A stretch of 37,169 nt of DNA from an uncultured Verrucomicrobia subdivision 3 bacterium (GCA_903895255.1 CAITTG010000046.1:1-37169), one strand, 5' to 3'; numbered from the stretch's first letter, positions 1 through 9,544 are shown. Numbers and translations are program-made. The notes: generated by a model from the sequence alone, not told the origin.

Positions 1-15
1 CTGCGGGAAGCGGTC

Positions 16-99
16 TTTTGGGTTTTTGGCTTCGTTTTGGCTCAGGCACAGACCGCAGTGGGTATGCGCCTTCGCCAAAGCCTCGCCAAAAACCCAAAA
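16..99. repeat. Imperfect long inverted repeat downstream of the PL8-like gene
   Basis: A perfect 15-bp inverted repeat pairs TTTTGGGTTTTTGGC (16-30) with its reverse complement at 85-99. Weaker pairing continues inward (TTTGGC against GCCAAA), giving arms of roughly 30 bp around a loop of about 20 bp. No convincing gene covers 1-259; open frames there are short and lack family resemblance. The structure lies about 160 bp past the stop codon at 260. It could be a transcript-end structure or a dispersed REP/MITE-like element; one window cannot decide. Confidence 0.5.
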
Positions 100-175
100 T
101 CCTCGCTTCGCAGCGCTACATCATTTCTGTCAATGCTCTAACTCTCAACCCCAAGCAGCCGGATTTTTTAGGAAT

Positions 176-237
176 AAAGTTGCAGCGACTTTATACCACT
201 CCGCACAAAAGCCAAAGTCTGGATATGCTGCAACTTT
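176..237. repeat. Nested inverted repeat just past the PL8-like gene stop
   Basis: AAAGTTGCAGC (176-186) is perfectly complementary to GCTGCAACTTT (227-237). Inside it, GACTTT (187-192) pairs with AAAGTC (214-219), so two stems are stacked with a one-sided 7-nt bulge. It starts 23 bp after the stop codon of the minus-strand gene ending at 260, so it may end or stabilise that transcript. On the minus strand it is followed by TTTATTCC rather than a clean T-run, so a classical intrinsic terminator is not certain. Confidence 0.45.
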
Positions 238-259
238 CAAAGGTTTCAAAATCGCCGGC

Positions 260-3200
260 TTAGGGGCCGATCAGGATTCGATAGTAATATTGCGAGCGCA
301 ATGCATTGGTATCCGTCCAGGGAAAAGGCGGGGTTGGGGCGTTGGAAGTGACCAGGGACTGCCAGGGGGTCGTGAGATTGGTCGTGCCTTGAATGGTGTA
401 GTCCGGTCCGGCATCGCCGGCAATGGTGAAGTGAAACCCGCCGCCGGCGGCAGTGGCGGCGGACATGACTGGTTGTTGCGGGGGCAGCACACCCACATAG
501 AAATTTTGGGTGGCGGCCAGGCTGGAGGTATTGGTGACGACGACGGTGAACTGGTTGCTGGAGCCGCTGTGCGCAACGAGGGGCCGCCAGGTGATCAGGC
601 CACTGGCGGGGTTGATGCCCGCGCCGGCTGGTTTGATGGGCAGGTCGTAACCCAGCGGCTGCGGCGGGGTGTTGGGATCGCTGGCCTGGCTGGCCACGGC
701 GAGGGAAGCCCCGCCAATGACGGTGCGATTCGCGAGGGGCAGCAGGACCGGGGGCAGGTTGTTACTGACGACGGTAACCAGCAAGGCCGTGCTGTTGGCC
801 AAGGTGCCGTTGCTGACGGAGACGGTGATGGCGGCATAACCGGTTTGATTGCTGGCGGGCGTGAGGGTCAGCGTGCGATTGGTGCCGCTGCCGCCCAGCA
901 CCAGGCTGGCATTCGGCACGAGAATGGGATTGGCCGAGGTGGCAGTGACGACCAGCGAGGCGGGCGGGGTCAGGAGATCGCTGACGGTAAACGCCAGCGG
1001 TTGACTGGCCCCATTGCGGTTCAGCAACTGGTCCGGGATGGGGCTGATGACAGGTTGGTCATTAACGGCCAAAAAGGCTGGAGGGGAGGTCACCACGCCC
1101 GCACTATTGCTGACCACGCAGGTGAAACTCGCCCCATTATCACCGGCTCCGGCCAAAAACGCGCACGTGGCCGACGTGGCCCCGGCCAGCGGGAGGCCAT
1201 TCCGCCACCACTGGTAGGCGGGGTCGGGGGTGCCGGCGGCGGCCACGGTGAAGCTGGCGAGGCTGCCGAGGAGGGCATTGGTGCTCAGCGGCGGGGTGAC
1301 GATGACCGGGGCGAGGTTGCTGGGGGAGAGGGAGACCGTGGCGGTCACGGTCATGCCCAGGTTGGGCCGGGGAGGCAAGGTGAGCGGGAAGGCCCGGCCA
1401 TTGATGGTGACGGTGACCTGGCTGACAAGCTGGGCGGCGTTGGTGAAGGGCACGACCGTGTTGGTGTAGGGTGCCACCATGTTTTCAAAGGGATCGGCGG
1501 CATAAATCGTGGCCAGTTGGTTGGTCTGGGTGGTGATCAACAACACCGTGGGCCGGGAAACGGAAACGGTCAAGCCGGTGGCATAGAGGATGGCGGAGGC
1601 GTCGTGAAACACGGCCCCCAGCCAGTTCTCCGCGGGGACGGAGAGGGCCTGCAGGGCGGCGGTGTTGGTGACAATAATCCAGGGCCGGTTGGCGGGGGTG
1701 GCATAGGCGGCCAGCGTGGACGGCGAAACGCCCGGCAGCACCGCCCAGTCAAAGGTGAGGTTGTTGGTGGTGGGGTTGCTCTGGTCGGCGTAAAATGAAA
1801 ACACCCGCGCCGCATTGTTCTGGGTCACGTCTCGCAGGATTTTCACGCCATTGGCCGGCGGGAGATAACCGACCCCCTGGTAGAGGGCCCAATTGATGGC
1901 GGCATTGGTGAGCGCGCCCCCGCTGCCGGGGAGGCTGGCGGTGGTGCCATTGGTCAAACCATAGGTGATGACGTTGGTGGCGGACAGGCATTGATTCAAG
2001 GAGGTGATGGTGGGATAGGCATCCTGGGTGGTGTCGAAACCAGCCCCGAGATGCACGACGGCCATGTCCAAGTAAAACACGGCGACATTCCCCGCCAGGG
2101 AAATGGGGTTGTTCCAGGTGTCGGTCTGGACAAACCGGGCTTGTTCCCAGCCACTGACGCCGCTGTTAAGGGCGGCGGCGGTCCCGGCGAAGGGCCGGTT
2201 GCCAAAGACATAACGCCAGCTATTCGTGAACGCGGAGTCAGGGACGGTCTTGGTCGTGACGCCGGGAATGCGGGTGTAATCACAGGCATTCTCCCAGGGC
2301 GTGGCGCCGGTGGCGTTGTAATTCACCGCGCCATATTCCTGGCCGGTGCCATAAATGTAACTGCCGCCGAGCGGAACCAGGAGTTGCCGGCCCTGGGGGA
2401 AATACCCGGCCAGCGGGCTTTGCAGGTTTTCGATGGCGCAGGTCCGCTGGGAGACGCCGCGGAAGGTGACCAAAAAATGGGGGAAATGCTGGCAGGAATA
2501 ATCCGAGCTGTAGAAATGGGTGAAGGTATTATTCGTAAACGGCCAGGGGTTGGTGCCCGGGTTGTTGTTGTTATTCCAAGCGAGCAACTGCGAGAGTTCA
2601 TTGGTATGGTAGCCAAACCCGAGGATGTCATTAATCCAGGTGGTCAGGTTGTAGGTCGGGGAATATTCGGCGCTGGAGGTCAGCCCCCGGGAAAGCAGAA
2701 TGCGGTCCGGATACCCCTGGTTGAGCGGGGCGACACCATTGATCACGCAATCGGCAAAGCGCTGGTTGATCCGGTTTGTGGGGGGCATGGACCAGCGGGG
2801 AAAATTGGCCATGCCATTGCGCCATTGAATCATGCCGTTGAGAAAGGTGCCGCCGTAGACCAGCAGGTAGGGCGTGGAATGCTCGCCCAGCATGTAATCC
2901 GTGGTCATCTGCGGAATGGCAGTGTAACCGGGTATGCCCGTGGGAGCCTCATGTTTGGGGCCTATGAGCGAACACCCGTTCCAGATGTGGGCGAAGGTGG
3001 CGTCCAGTCCCTCCAGCCGGACGGCGTTGGTGCTCTGGGTCAAATACTTCAACACGATGCCCTGGGAAGTCCAGATCATGTTGCCGCCGGACCACAAGAA
3101 CGGCAGGTGCGCGGCGGAAATGAAGCCGTTGGGAGGGACCATGTAATTGGTGTCGATATGGCCGTTGCGGAAGAGATCAGGAATGCGATTGCCCCAGGCA

Positions 3201-5272
3201 TCAATGTTGGGCACCTGGATGGTGCCGGGGGCGAGGCGGTTGACCTGCCGGGAGTAGAGGCACACGCTGCCCAGGGCGTAGACCTCGCACAAGTCGGCCC
3301 AGGTGTGGCAGTAATTCCATTGGTCGGTAATGTCCCAGGGCACGTGGGTGTAGGCGGTGGTGGCGGTCACGAGCCGGGGCAGCAAATTCGTGAGCAGCGC
3401 GGGATGGTTGTTCAGGAAATAATTCGAGTTGGTGGCGATGAGGGCTTTGTAGATCGCATACAGTCGCGGCAGATGGACCATCCAACCCCCGCCGCCTTGC
3501 ACCACCGTGGCGGTGGAACTGGTGGGGTAGGTGATATCGGCGAACCGGCCATCGGTGCCGAGATTGGAGACATAACTCGCGACACTGGCATCGTCCCCGG
3601 GAACGGCCAGGTAAAAATCGTTGGGATACTGGCCTTGATTGGCGAGCAGATAGCCTTCGAAGGCATCCGCCTGATTGCTGCTGAGGTCGCTGTAAGGGTC
3701 GGGGGCACTGGCCCCATTGGTGGAGCCGGTGAGGGTGAGTTGCAGCCAGGCGCTGCCACCATTGGTCGCAAACCCGAGGAGGGCGCCGGTGGCCCCATTG
3801 GTGGCCGTGCCGGCCAAGGTGTAATTGCCGGCATGCGCCAGGCTGCCGCGGCTGACCTGTATCAGGTTGTAACTGCCATTGGTCAGCGGGACACTGCTGT
3901 TGACCGTGATCGTCTGGCCGCCCAGGTTCAGTCCGCCCTGGGAAACCAGCAGCGCTGGATCGGTCCCATCAATATTCAAGGTCAGGGGAGCCGTGCCCAG
4001 GTTGATGGTGCCGCCGGGCGCGGCGAGCAGGGTCGCCGGGGTGGCGTTGCCGCTGGCAGTCAGCGAGGCGGCCGCGCCAAAGGTGTAGGACCCTGCGGCG
4101 GAGACATCGAAGCTGGCCCCGGCGGCCAGGCTGAGGGGCGTGAGGCTGTTCAAGGACCCGGAACTGGCCAGCGCCAGGGTGCCGACGTTCACCAGGGTGG
4201 GACCGGTGTAGGTGCTGGCGGCGGTCAACAGCAGGGTCCCCGCGCCGAGTTTGGTCAGGCCGCCGGTTCCCTGGTTGAGCGGGGCATCGGCCTTGAAAGT
4301 GTTGCTGGCGGCATTGATGTCCAGGACGACGGTCTTGCCCGTGGCAAAGGCGGGGGGATGACTGCCGCCGGAAAAACTGTTCCAGTTGGTGCCGGTGATT
4401 TGAAGGGTGCCGCCATTAAAGGTCAAGCCGGAGCCCGCCGCGCCCAGACTGGCGGCGGTGCCCACGCTGAGGGTGCCGGCCGTGAGGGTGGTGCCGCCAC
4501 TGTAGATATTGGTGCCGGCCAGGATGAGCGTGCCGCCGGCACTATTAAACACCAGTGGCTGGCCGGCCGGGCTGTCCATGACCACGCCGGGAATGATCAG
4601 GGTCTCGCCGGCATACACCCCGATTTGCGCCGGGTTGCCCGCCAGCGTGAGGGTGCGGGACGGCGCCAGGGTGTAGGTGCCGAGGCCGCCGCTGTTTTGC
4701 TCGGACAGGGAGGCGCCGCCGGCAATGAAGACCGGATTGTTGGTGTTGCCGAGGCTGTAATCCGCCTGGATGCCGAGGGTCCCGGCGGCAATGGTGATGG
4801 GGCCGGCCACGGGCTGGGCGGTGTTGCTGTAGCGAAAGGTCAGGCTCCCGCCGCCGGTTTTCGTATAGCCCTGGCTTCCGCCCAGGGAGGTGTAGAAATA
4901 CAGGGCGCAGCCGCTGGCAATATTGATGACGGGGGTGCCCGTGGAAACCCGGGCGGTGAGCGTGCCCGCGCCGTTGAGGGTGGAGGTGCCGCCGGAGAAA
5001 TTCAGGGTGCCCACCGTGTAGGCGGCACTGTTCACGGTCGGTCCGACGGCACTGTTAAAAGTGGCCACGGCGTCGCTGGCATTGGGCACGGTGGCGGGGC
5101 TCCAGTTGGTGGCGGCGCCCCAGGAGCCATTCGCCGCCCCCACCCAGGTGCTCTGGGCGGAGAGGCGGGGGATGGTTACGGCCAGCACCAGCAGCAGGAC
5201 TGCGCCGACGAGGAATCGGCCAACCAATTTACGCAAAACCAGGAAGATCATAAGGGCAAAATCCGGGTGCAT
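260..5272 (-). CDS. Secreted PATR-repeat protein with PL8-like polysaccharide lyase domain
   Basis: 1670-residue exported protein, probably cleaving uronate-containing polysaccharide by beta-elimination. An N-terminal hydrophobic signal region (about 8-40, ending LSAQS) is followed by autotransporter-associated strand repeats to about 510 (for example 243-268 and 337-369). Residues about 520-1310 resemble polysaccharide lyase family 8. Candidate catalytic residues are Asn731 (GGNMIW), His798 and Tyr806 (GEHSTPYLLVYGG), and Arg857/Arg862 (RILLSR). The His-to-Arg spacing matches chondroitin AC lyase. EY...W...IPGVT (about 976-1002) and LGAGF...LNQC (about 1062-1093) fit the family's later domains. 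An Ig-like domain (about 1318-1408), two further beta-sandwich segments and a short tail ending YYYRILIGP follow. No autotransporter barrel is seen. The ATG abuts the TAG of the upstream gene, suggesting translational coupling; a second in-frame ATG lies at 5251. Family-level lyase call is good, substrate unknown. Confidence 0.75.
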   Translation of the reverse strand: MHPDFALMIFLVLRKLVGRFLVGAVLLLVLAVTIPRLSAQSTWVGAANGSWGAATNWSPATVPNASDAVATFNSAVGPTVNSAAYTVGTLNFSGGTSTLNGAGTLTARVSTGTPVINIASGCALYFYTSLGGSQGYTKTGGGSLTFRYSNTAQPVAGPITIAAGTLGIQADYSLGNTNNPVFIAGGASLSEQNSGGLGTYTLAPSRTLTLAGNPAQIGVYAGETLIIPGVVMDSPAGQPLVFNSAGGTLILAGTNIYSGGTTLTAGTLSVGTAASLGAAGSGLTFNGGTLQITGTNWNSFSGGSHPPAFATGKTVVLDINAASNTFKADAPLNQGTGGLTKLGAGTLLLTAASTYTGPTLVNVGTLALASSGSLNSLTPLSLAAGASFDVSAAGSYTFGAAASLTASGNATPATLLAAPGGTINLGTAPLTLNIDGTDPALLVSQGGLNLGGQTITVNSSVPLTNGSYNLIQVSRGSLAHAGNYTLAGTATNGATGALLGFATNGGSAWLQLTLTGSTNGASAPDPYSDLSSNQADAFEGYLLANQGQYPNDFYLAVPGDDASVASYVSNLGTDGRFADITYPTSSTATVVQGGGGWMVHLPRLYAIYKALIATNSNYFLNNHPALLTNLLPRLVTATTAYTHVPWDITDQWNYCHTWADLCEVYALGSVCLYSRQVNRLAPGTIQVPNIDAWGNRIPDLFRNGHIDTNYMVPPNGFISAAHLPFLWSGGNMIWTSQGIVLKYLTQSTNAVRLEGLDATFAHIWNGCSLIGPKHEAPTGIPGYTAIPQMTTDYMLGEHSTPYLLVYGGTFLNGMIQWRNGMANFPRWSMPPTNRINQRFADCVINGVAPLNQGYPDRILLSRGLTSSAEYSPTYNLTTWINDILGFGYHTNELSQLLAWNNNNNPGTNPWPFTNNTFTHFYSSDYSCQHFPHFLVTFRGVSQRTCAIENLQSPLAGYFPQGRQLLVPLGGSYIYGTGQEYGAVNYNATGATPWENACDYTRIPGVTTKTVPDSAFTNSWRYVFGNRPFAGTAAALNSGVSGWEQARFVQTDTWNNPISLAGNVAVFYLDMAVVHLGAGFDTTQDAYPTITSLNQCLSATNVITYGLTNGTTASLPGSGGALTNAAINWALYQGVGYLPPANGVKILRDVTQNNAARVFSFYADQSNPTTNNLTFDWAVLPGVSPSTLAAYATPANRPWIIVTNTAALQALSVPAENWLGAVFHDASAILYATGLTVSVSRPTVLLITTQTNQLATIYAADPFENMVAPYTNTVVPFTNAAQLVSQVTVTINGRAFPLTLPPRPNLGMTVTATVSLSPSNLAPVIVTPPLSTNALLGSLASFTVAAAGTPDPAYQWWRNGLPLAGATSATCAFLAGAGDNGASFTCVVSNSAGVVTSPPAFLAVNDQPVISPIPDQLLNRNGASQPLAFTVSDLLTPPASLVVTATSANPILVPNASLVLGGSGTNRTLTLTPASNQTGYAAITVSVSNGTLANSTALLVTVVSNNLPPVLLPLANRTVIGGASLAVASQASDPNTPPQPLGYDLPIKPAGAGINPASGLITWRPLVAHSGSSNQFTVVVTNTSSLAATQNFYVGVLPPQQPVMSAATAAGGGFHFTIAGDAGPDYTIQGTTNLTTPWQSLVTSNAPTPPFPWTDTNALRSQYYYRILIGP

Positions 5273-8200
5273 CTAGGGTCCGAGCAGGATGCGATAGTAA
5301 TATTGTGGACGGGTGACATTGGTGTCGGTCCAGGTGAACGGCACGGCCGGGGCATTGGTGGTGAAGAGAATTTGCCAGGCCGCAGCAGGCACATTGGTGG
5401 CGCCTTGAACGGAGTAATCCGGTCCATAGCTGCCGTTGATGGTTAGCTGAAAATTTCCGGAGGTGATGGCCACCCCGCCGAGCAGCGGCTTTTGCGGTGA
5501 GAGAACCGTCACCGCGAAGCTCTGGGTGGAAGCCAGTCCCGCCGTGTTGCTGACCATCACGGTGAAAAGATTGCTGGATCCCCCCTGCGATATCAAGGGC
5601 CGCCACTGGATGAGCCCGTTCGCGGGGTTGATGCTGGCGCCGGCGGGCGCGACCAGCAGGGTGAAACCCAGCGCCAGGGCCGGGACATTGGGGTCGCCGG
5701 CCGCGTTGGTCACGGAGAGGGCGGCCCCCGCGACGAGCGTTTGGTTGGGAAGCTTGGAGAGCAGCGGGGGCAGCAGGGGCTTCAGCCAGACTGCCGTCAT
5801 GGGCAGGACGGTGAAGGTGACCACGCCATTCGGGGCGGCGATGGCAGGCGCAAAGCCGCCGGTCCAGGAGCCATCGGGATTGATGGGCGCGCCCCCGAGC
5901 GTATATCCACTTGTGCTGTTGAGGGCGGGGCCGGTCAGGACGAGGGCCTCGGCAGCCGCGACATTGGCGCCCAAATTAATGGTCACCTGCACACCGGTGT
6001 TCGTTTCCTTGTCCAGGCACACGGCGCTGAGCGCGCCATTCGTCTGCCGCACAGCGTAGGCGGAGAAATTGACCGAGGGATTGGGCGACAGGCTGGCCGG
6101 CAGGGCGCTGCCCTGAGAGGCGAGCGAGAAGAGCTTGAGGCCATAAAATTCAGGACGCGCCTGCACCACGGCCGTGCCATTGTCCGCAATCGGGGTATAA
6201 GAGGCAGTGCCATCCCCACCCCCATGAAAATTCACCCCCTGGCAGCCATAAACCGCCTCGGTGAACATCACATCCAGGGTCCAGAGGGCACTGCCGTATT
6301 GACTGCTGTTGGTGTTGCCGCCACCGGAGAAGGAGCCGGACTCGTCCATGCGGAACCCGAGGGGCAGATGATTGGCCGTGGCCGTGCCGGCGATATTGGT
6401 CACGGTGCCCGGCAGATTGGGATCGGGGGTGAGCAGCAGGGCCATGGTGGAGTTCACATTGGTGCCGCTGCCCCGGTAATAATGCTGGGTGATCAGGGAA
6501 ATTTCGCCGGCGGCATTGGTGGCGAAGGGCATGGTGTAGCCTTTGGTGTTATACGAGGACGCCGGTCCGGTGAGCACCCAGCCGTTGCCGCCATTGGTGA
6601 CGGCCCAGCCCGGCACCGTGTTGGTGATGCCGGCGGCGAGGGCCTGCCATTGGGGCAGAAACTGGGCGTAGCCATAGGTGGGGGACACCCAGTCGTGATA
6701 AAGATCGGGTTCATTGCCGATTTCGAAACCGAGGAGCCGGGAGCCCAGGGCATGGGCGGCGTAGGCGGCCTCAGCCACGCAATTCGTGGGGGAGTTGACG
6801 ACCATATTGATGCCGTAGATGACATGCCAGCTCGACGGCAGGGCTTTGACGAATCCCGCGAAGGCATCCACCTGGGACGGGGTGATGGCGGGCAGATTGG
6901 ACACCCCGCCCCAGCAGGTGGTGTCCACCGAGTTGCCGCCGATGCGCAGGACGGCGGGAGAGATCTGGCTGAACATGGCCAGGAGGGACACGTTGTTGCT
7001 GGTAAACAAACCGCCGGTCAAGCCGGCCTTCTCATAGCTCAGCCCGCAAAAGGCCGGGTTGATCACGGACCCGGGATTGCCCGGGGAAACACTGACGGTC
7101 TCGGCCACCACCGGGTTGTTGACCGCCGTGACGACCAGTTGCAATTGGGAGCCGGTGTCGTTGAGGGTGGCCACCATGCCCGCCGGGACCAGCCCGAGCG
7201 ACCAGGTGCCACCGCCGCTTTTGGCCGCATAGGCCAGCAAGGGAATCGTGCCGGGATAGTAAGCGAAAGCGGGCCCATCAATATTGACCGTGACAGTGCC
7301 TTTCAAAACCAGGTTGGTGGCCAGCAACATGGGGACCGTGGGGTTGGCCAGCACGAGATTATTAAATTCCAGAGTCGCGCCACTGCTTGTGCCCAGGGTC
7401 AGGCTGCTGTTAGTGAGGGTTCGTCCGGGGGCGGTGAATGCCACTTGATTGGTCGCGCCATCGGCTACCAAGACCGGCCCCCCGCCAAGGCTGGCAGTCG
7501 TGGTTACCAGGCGGCCGGCGTTAATGGTGGTTGCGCCGGTATAATTATTTGTTCCGCCCAAGGTGAGGGTGCCCGAGCCGGTTTTTAGGAGTGCACCGGT
7601 CCCGGTTAAATTGCCGACATAGGTGGCGCTGGCATTATTACTTCCGACGGTGAGCGTGATCGGCGCCGGAGTGGTGGCATTATTTTGCAAGAGGATGCCT
7701 GCTGTTCCCGCCAGACCGCCCAGAGTAAACGCATCACCTGTCACGGCTTTGTCGAATAGCAGGGTTCCGCCGTTCGCCGTCAGAGTGCCCGATTGCAGGG
7801 CATTTGAATTGGCCAGATCCAGCGTGCCGGACGTCATGGTCAGTGAGCCGGTGAAGGTATTGGCGTTGGAAAGGATGAGTTCCCCGGCGCTGTTCCAGAG
7901 AAAGCCCGAGCCGTTGGAATTCTCATTGATGACGCCGGGGACAACCAAAGTATAGCCGGCATTATTGACTGCAATCTGCGCCTGCCCACCTGCCAGCGTA
8001 ATAGTTCGCGCGGAGGAAAGCCAGAACACCCCGCCATTAGCACTGCTGGCCTCAATTAAACTGGCACCATTGGTGATGATGACATTGTTGGTGGGATTCC
8101 CCAGACTATAATCGGCCTGAATGCCGAGGGAACCGCCCAGGATTTGAACACTGCCCAGGTAAGGCTGGGTCATGCTATTATAGCGAAATGTCAGCGTGCC

Positions 8201-8584
8201 AGGACCTGTCTTGGCAAAACCCTGTGAGCCGGACAGCTGGACGTAACAGTAAACATTGCCACCGTTCGTGACATAGAAAGTGGGAACGCCGGCAGACGTT
8301 TGGGCCGTGAGCAGGTCATTAACCGTGTCATCGCCGAAGGCCACACTGCCGCTCCCCGACAAAAAATTCACCGTGCCGTTGGTAAAGGGCCCGCCCAAGG
8401 TCAGGTAGGGCTGCACATTATTGGTCCAGTTGACCACGCCATTCACGCCATTGGGAATACCGTTGGGTGACCAGTTGCTGGCGTTGCCCCATTGACCGCC
8501 AACCGGACCGGTCCAGGTGCTTTGGGCCGGCAACCAGCGGGCAACTCCCACGCACAGCGCCAGAATATAAACGAGGCTCTTCAA
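5273..8584 (-). CDS. Secreted PATR-repeat protein with GH79-like glucuronidase/heparanase domain
   Basis: 1103 residues, exported (signal peptide 1-20, ending LPAQS). PATR-type repeats cover about 20-480 (for example 234-260 and 330-360). Residues about 492-934 are a GH79-like (beta/alpha)8 hydrolase with C-terminal beta domain: GLSYE near the start, LRIGGNS, acid/base Glu625 in GNEPDLY and nucleophile Glu748 in RMDESGS, then YGSALW and GVNFHGG. GH79 members remove beta-linked glucuronic acid or cut heparan-type chains. A beta-sandwich segment shared with the downstream PL8-like protein (INPANGLIQWRPL) and a tail ending YYYRILLGP complete it. The start codon is TTG; no in-frame ATG precedes the signal peptide, and upstream the frame closes at the TAA of the prepilin-like gene 33 nt away. 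It is second in a three-gene operon, with the lyase immediately downstream. GH30/GH39 relatives of clan GH-A are less likely alternatives. Confidence 0.8.
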   Translation of the reverse strand: MKSLVYILALCVGVARWLPAQSTWTGPVGGQWGNASNWSPNGIPNGVNGVVNWTNNVQPYLTLGGPFTNGTVNFLSGSGSVAFGDDTVNDLLTAQTSAGVPTFYVTNGGNVYCYVQLSGSQGFAKTGPGTLTFRYNSMTQPYLGSVQILGGSLGIQADYSLGNPTNNVIITNGASLIEASSANGGVFWLSSARTITLAGGQAQIAVNNAGYTLVVPGVINENSNGSGFLWNSAGELILSNANTFTGSLTMTSGTLDLANSNALQSGTLTANGGTLLFDKAVTGDAFTLGGLAGTAGILLQNNATTPAPITLTVGSNNASATYVGNLTGTGALLKTGSGTLTLGGTNNYTGATTINAGRLVTTTASLGGGPVLVADGATNQVAFTAPGRTLTNSSLTLGTSSGATLEFNNLVLANPTVPMLLATNLVLKGTVTVNIDGPAFAYYPGTIPLLAYAAKSGGGTWSLGLVPAGMVATLNDTGSQLQLVVTAVNNPVVAETVSVSPGNPGSVINPAFCGLSYEKAGLTGGLFTSNNVSLLAMFSQISPAVLRIGGNSVDTTCWGGVSNLPAITPSQVDAFAGFVKALPSSWHVIYGINMVVNSPTNCVAEAAYAAHALGSRLLGFEIGNEPDLYHDWVSPTYGYAQFLPQWQALAAGITNTVPGWAVTNGGNGWVLTGPASSYNTKGYTMPFATNAAGEISLITQHYYRGSGTNVNSTMALLLTPDPNLPGTVTNIAGTATANHLPLGFRMDESGSFSGGGNTNSSQYGSALWTLDVMFTEAVYGCQGVNFHGGGDGTASYTPIADNGTAVVQARPEFYGLKLFSLASQGSALPASLSPNPSVNFSAYAVRQTNGALSAVCLDKETNTGVQVTINLGANVAAAEALVLTGPALNSTSGYTLGGAPINPDGSWTGGFAPAIAAPNGVVTFTVLPMTAVWLKPLLPPLLSKLPNQTLVAGAALSVTNAAGDPNVPALALGFTLLVAPAGASINPANGLIQWRPLISQGGSSNLFTVMVSNTAGLASTQSFAVTVLSPQKPLLGGVAITSGNFQLTINGSYGPDYSVQGATNVPAAAWQILFTTNAPAVPFTWTDTNVTRPQYYYRILLGP

Positions 8585-8617
8585 AGGTCGGGGTGGCGGT
8601 TGCCAGTCACCGCAATT

Positions 8618-9418
8618 TTAGTAGGAATTCACGCCCATGAAATCTTGTTCGTCACCGCGCAAGGCCTGCCATTTCCACTTCTCCACATGCCCGTCACAAC
8701 ATACAAACACCGCGCGGGTGTTGCTGTCATGGCGGATGGCCGGCTGTTTTTGCGGGCTATCGCTGCTCCAACCCGTCAGGCTGGCCCCAAAGGTGACATC
8801 CGTCCAATAACCGCACTTGGGCTGGGTATCCGGCCAGGTCACCTTGGGCGTGCCGACGTCCCCAAACAGCCAGAGCTGGGGGGACCGCCGCAAGCTGCCC
8901 AGTTTTTTGCTCCCGGACCCGTAAGGCACCGTGGGGTAGTTAAAGTACGCACCCTGACAAGGACCATAACCCTGCCACGTGACACCAAAGTAGGCCGTGT
9001 CCCCGGCGTTAATGTCCGCGTCCGTGACCACAGGACAGCGCCAAACAGTGTTGTTATTGGTGGTGTTCAGGCCGGCAATATAGCCTTTAATCATGATGAA
9101 CCACCAATTGGTGTAATTGATCATGCCACTTTGATAGGGCTGGGAATTGATGGAGGGTAGAAAATCCTGGTTGTCCCCGGCATAAAGCATGGCCGCGAGG
9201 CCGAGCTGTTTGTTGTTGCTGACACATTGAATGGATTTGGCGTGGTCCTTGGCCTTGGCCAGGGCGGGCAGCAACATGGCGGCGAGAATGGCAATAATGG
9301 CGATCACGACCAGCAGTTCAATCAGGGTGAAGGCGCACGATGCCGGGCGTTTGCGCCGGGACAAGACCCCGACCCGTGCCAGGCTGTGACAAACATCGGA
9401 AACAATAAACAAGCGCAT
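8618..9418 (-). CDS. Prepilin-like protein (type II secretion pseudopilin class)
   Basis: 266 residues. A basic leader of about 29 residues precedes [20 protein letters not shown], the classic prepilin cleavage/methylation helix with Glu at +5. The residue before the Phe is Ala (CAFTLIE) rather than the usual Gly. The C-terminal part contains [20 protein letters not shown], like the H-Xn-DG segment of verrucomicrobial/planctomycetal prepilin-like proteins, although the His-to-Asp-Gly gap is 11 rather than 9 residues. It is the first gene after operator/promoter A and lies 33 bp before the GH79 fusion gene. It therefore probably forms an envelope pseudopilus-like component co-expressed with the exported enzymes; a direct role in their secretion is inference. 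The ATG at 9418 is supported by a promoter about 30 bp upstream. Confidence 0.85.
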   Translation of the reverse strand: MRLFIVSDVCHSLARVGVLSRRKRPASCAFTLIELLVVIAIIAILAAMLLPALAKAKDHAKSIQCVSNNKQLGLAAMLYAGDNQDFLPSINSQPYQSGMINYTNWWFIMIKGYIAGLNTTNNNTVWRCPVVTDADINAGDTAYFGVTWQGYGPCQGAYFNYPTVPYGSGSKKLGSLRRSPQLWLFGDVGTPKVTWPDTQPKCGYWTDVTFGASLTGWSSDSPQKQPAIRHDSNTRAVFVCCDGHVEKWKWQALRGDEQDFMGVNSY

Positions 9419-9447
9419 AGGGTGATGGAAAAATGATTTGTCTCATG

Positions 9448-9510
9448 AGCTTAACACGTGGCCGGAACGCAGCAATGGACCGTTTGCGCATGGGTAGTAT
9501 GATTTGCGCA
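9448..9510 (-). promoter_or_regulatory. Operator/promoter A of the prepilin-GH79-PL8 operon
   Basis: Two TTTGCGCA repeats (9483-9490 and 9503-9510) are spaced 20 bp, the direct-repeat layout expected for an AraC/XylR-type dimer. Reading the minus strand, TTGCTG (9470-9475) follows at a fixed step, then a 16-bp spacer and TAAGCT (9448-9453). Transcription would start near 9441, about 23 nt before the ATG at 9418. The same arrangement recurs at B, C and D, which makes chance unlikely. An operator just upstream of the -35 suggests activation by the XylR-like regulator at 15590-16753. Confidence 0.7.
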
Positions 9511-9544
9511 CGGGCATTATAACCGGAACAGGGCGGTTAAAATA

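Noticed and set aside
26..5446. Long plus-strand open frames (590 and 1151 codons) opposite the PL8-like gene
   Set aside because: Glycine-rich, low-complexity translations with no signal peptide or family motif; they mirror the GC-rich codon bias of the real minus-strand gene.
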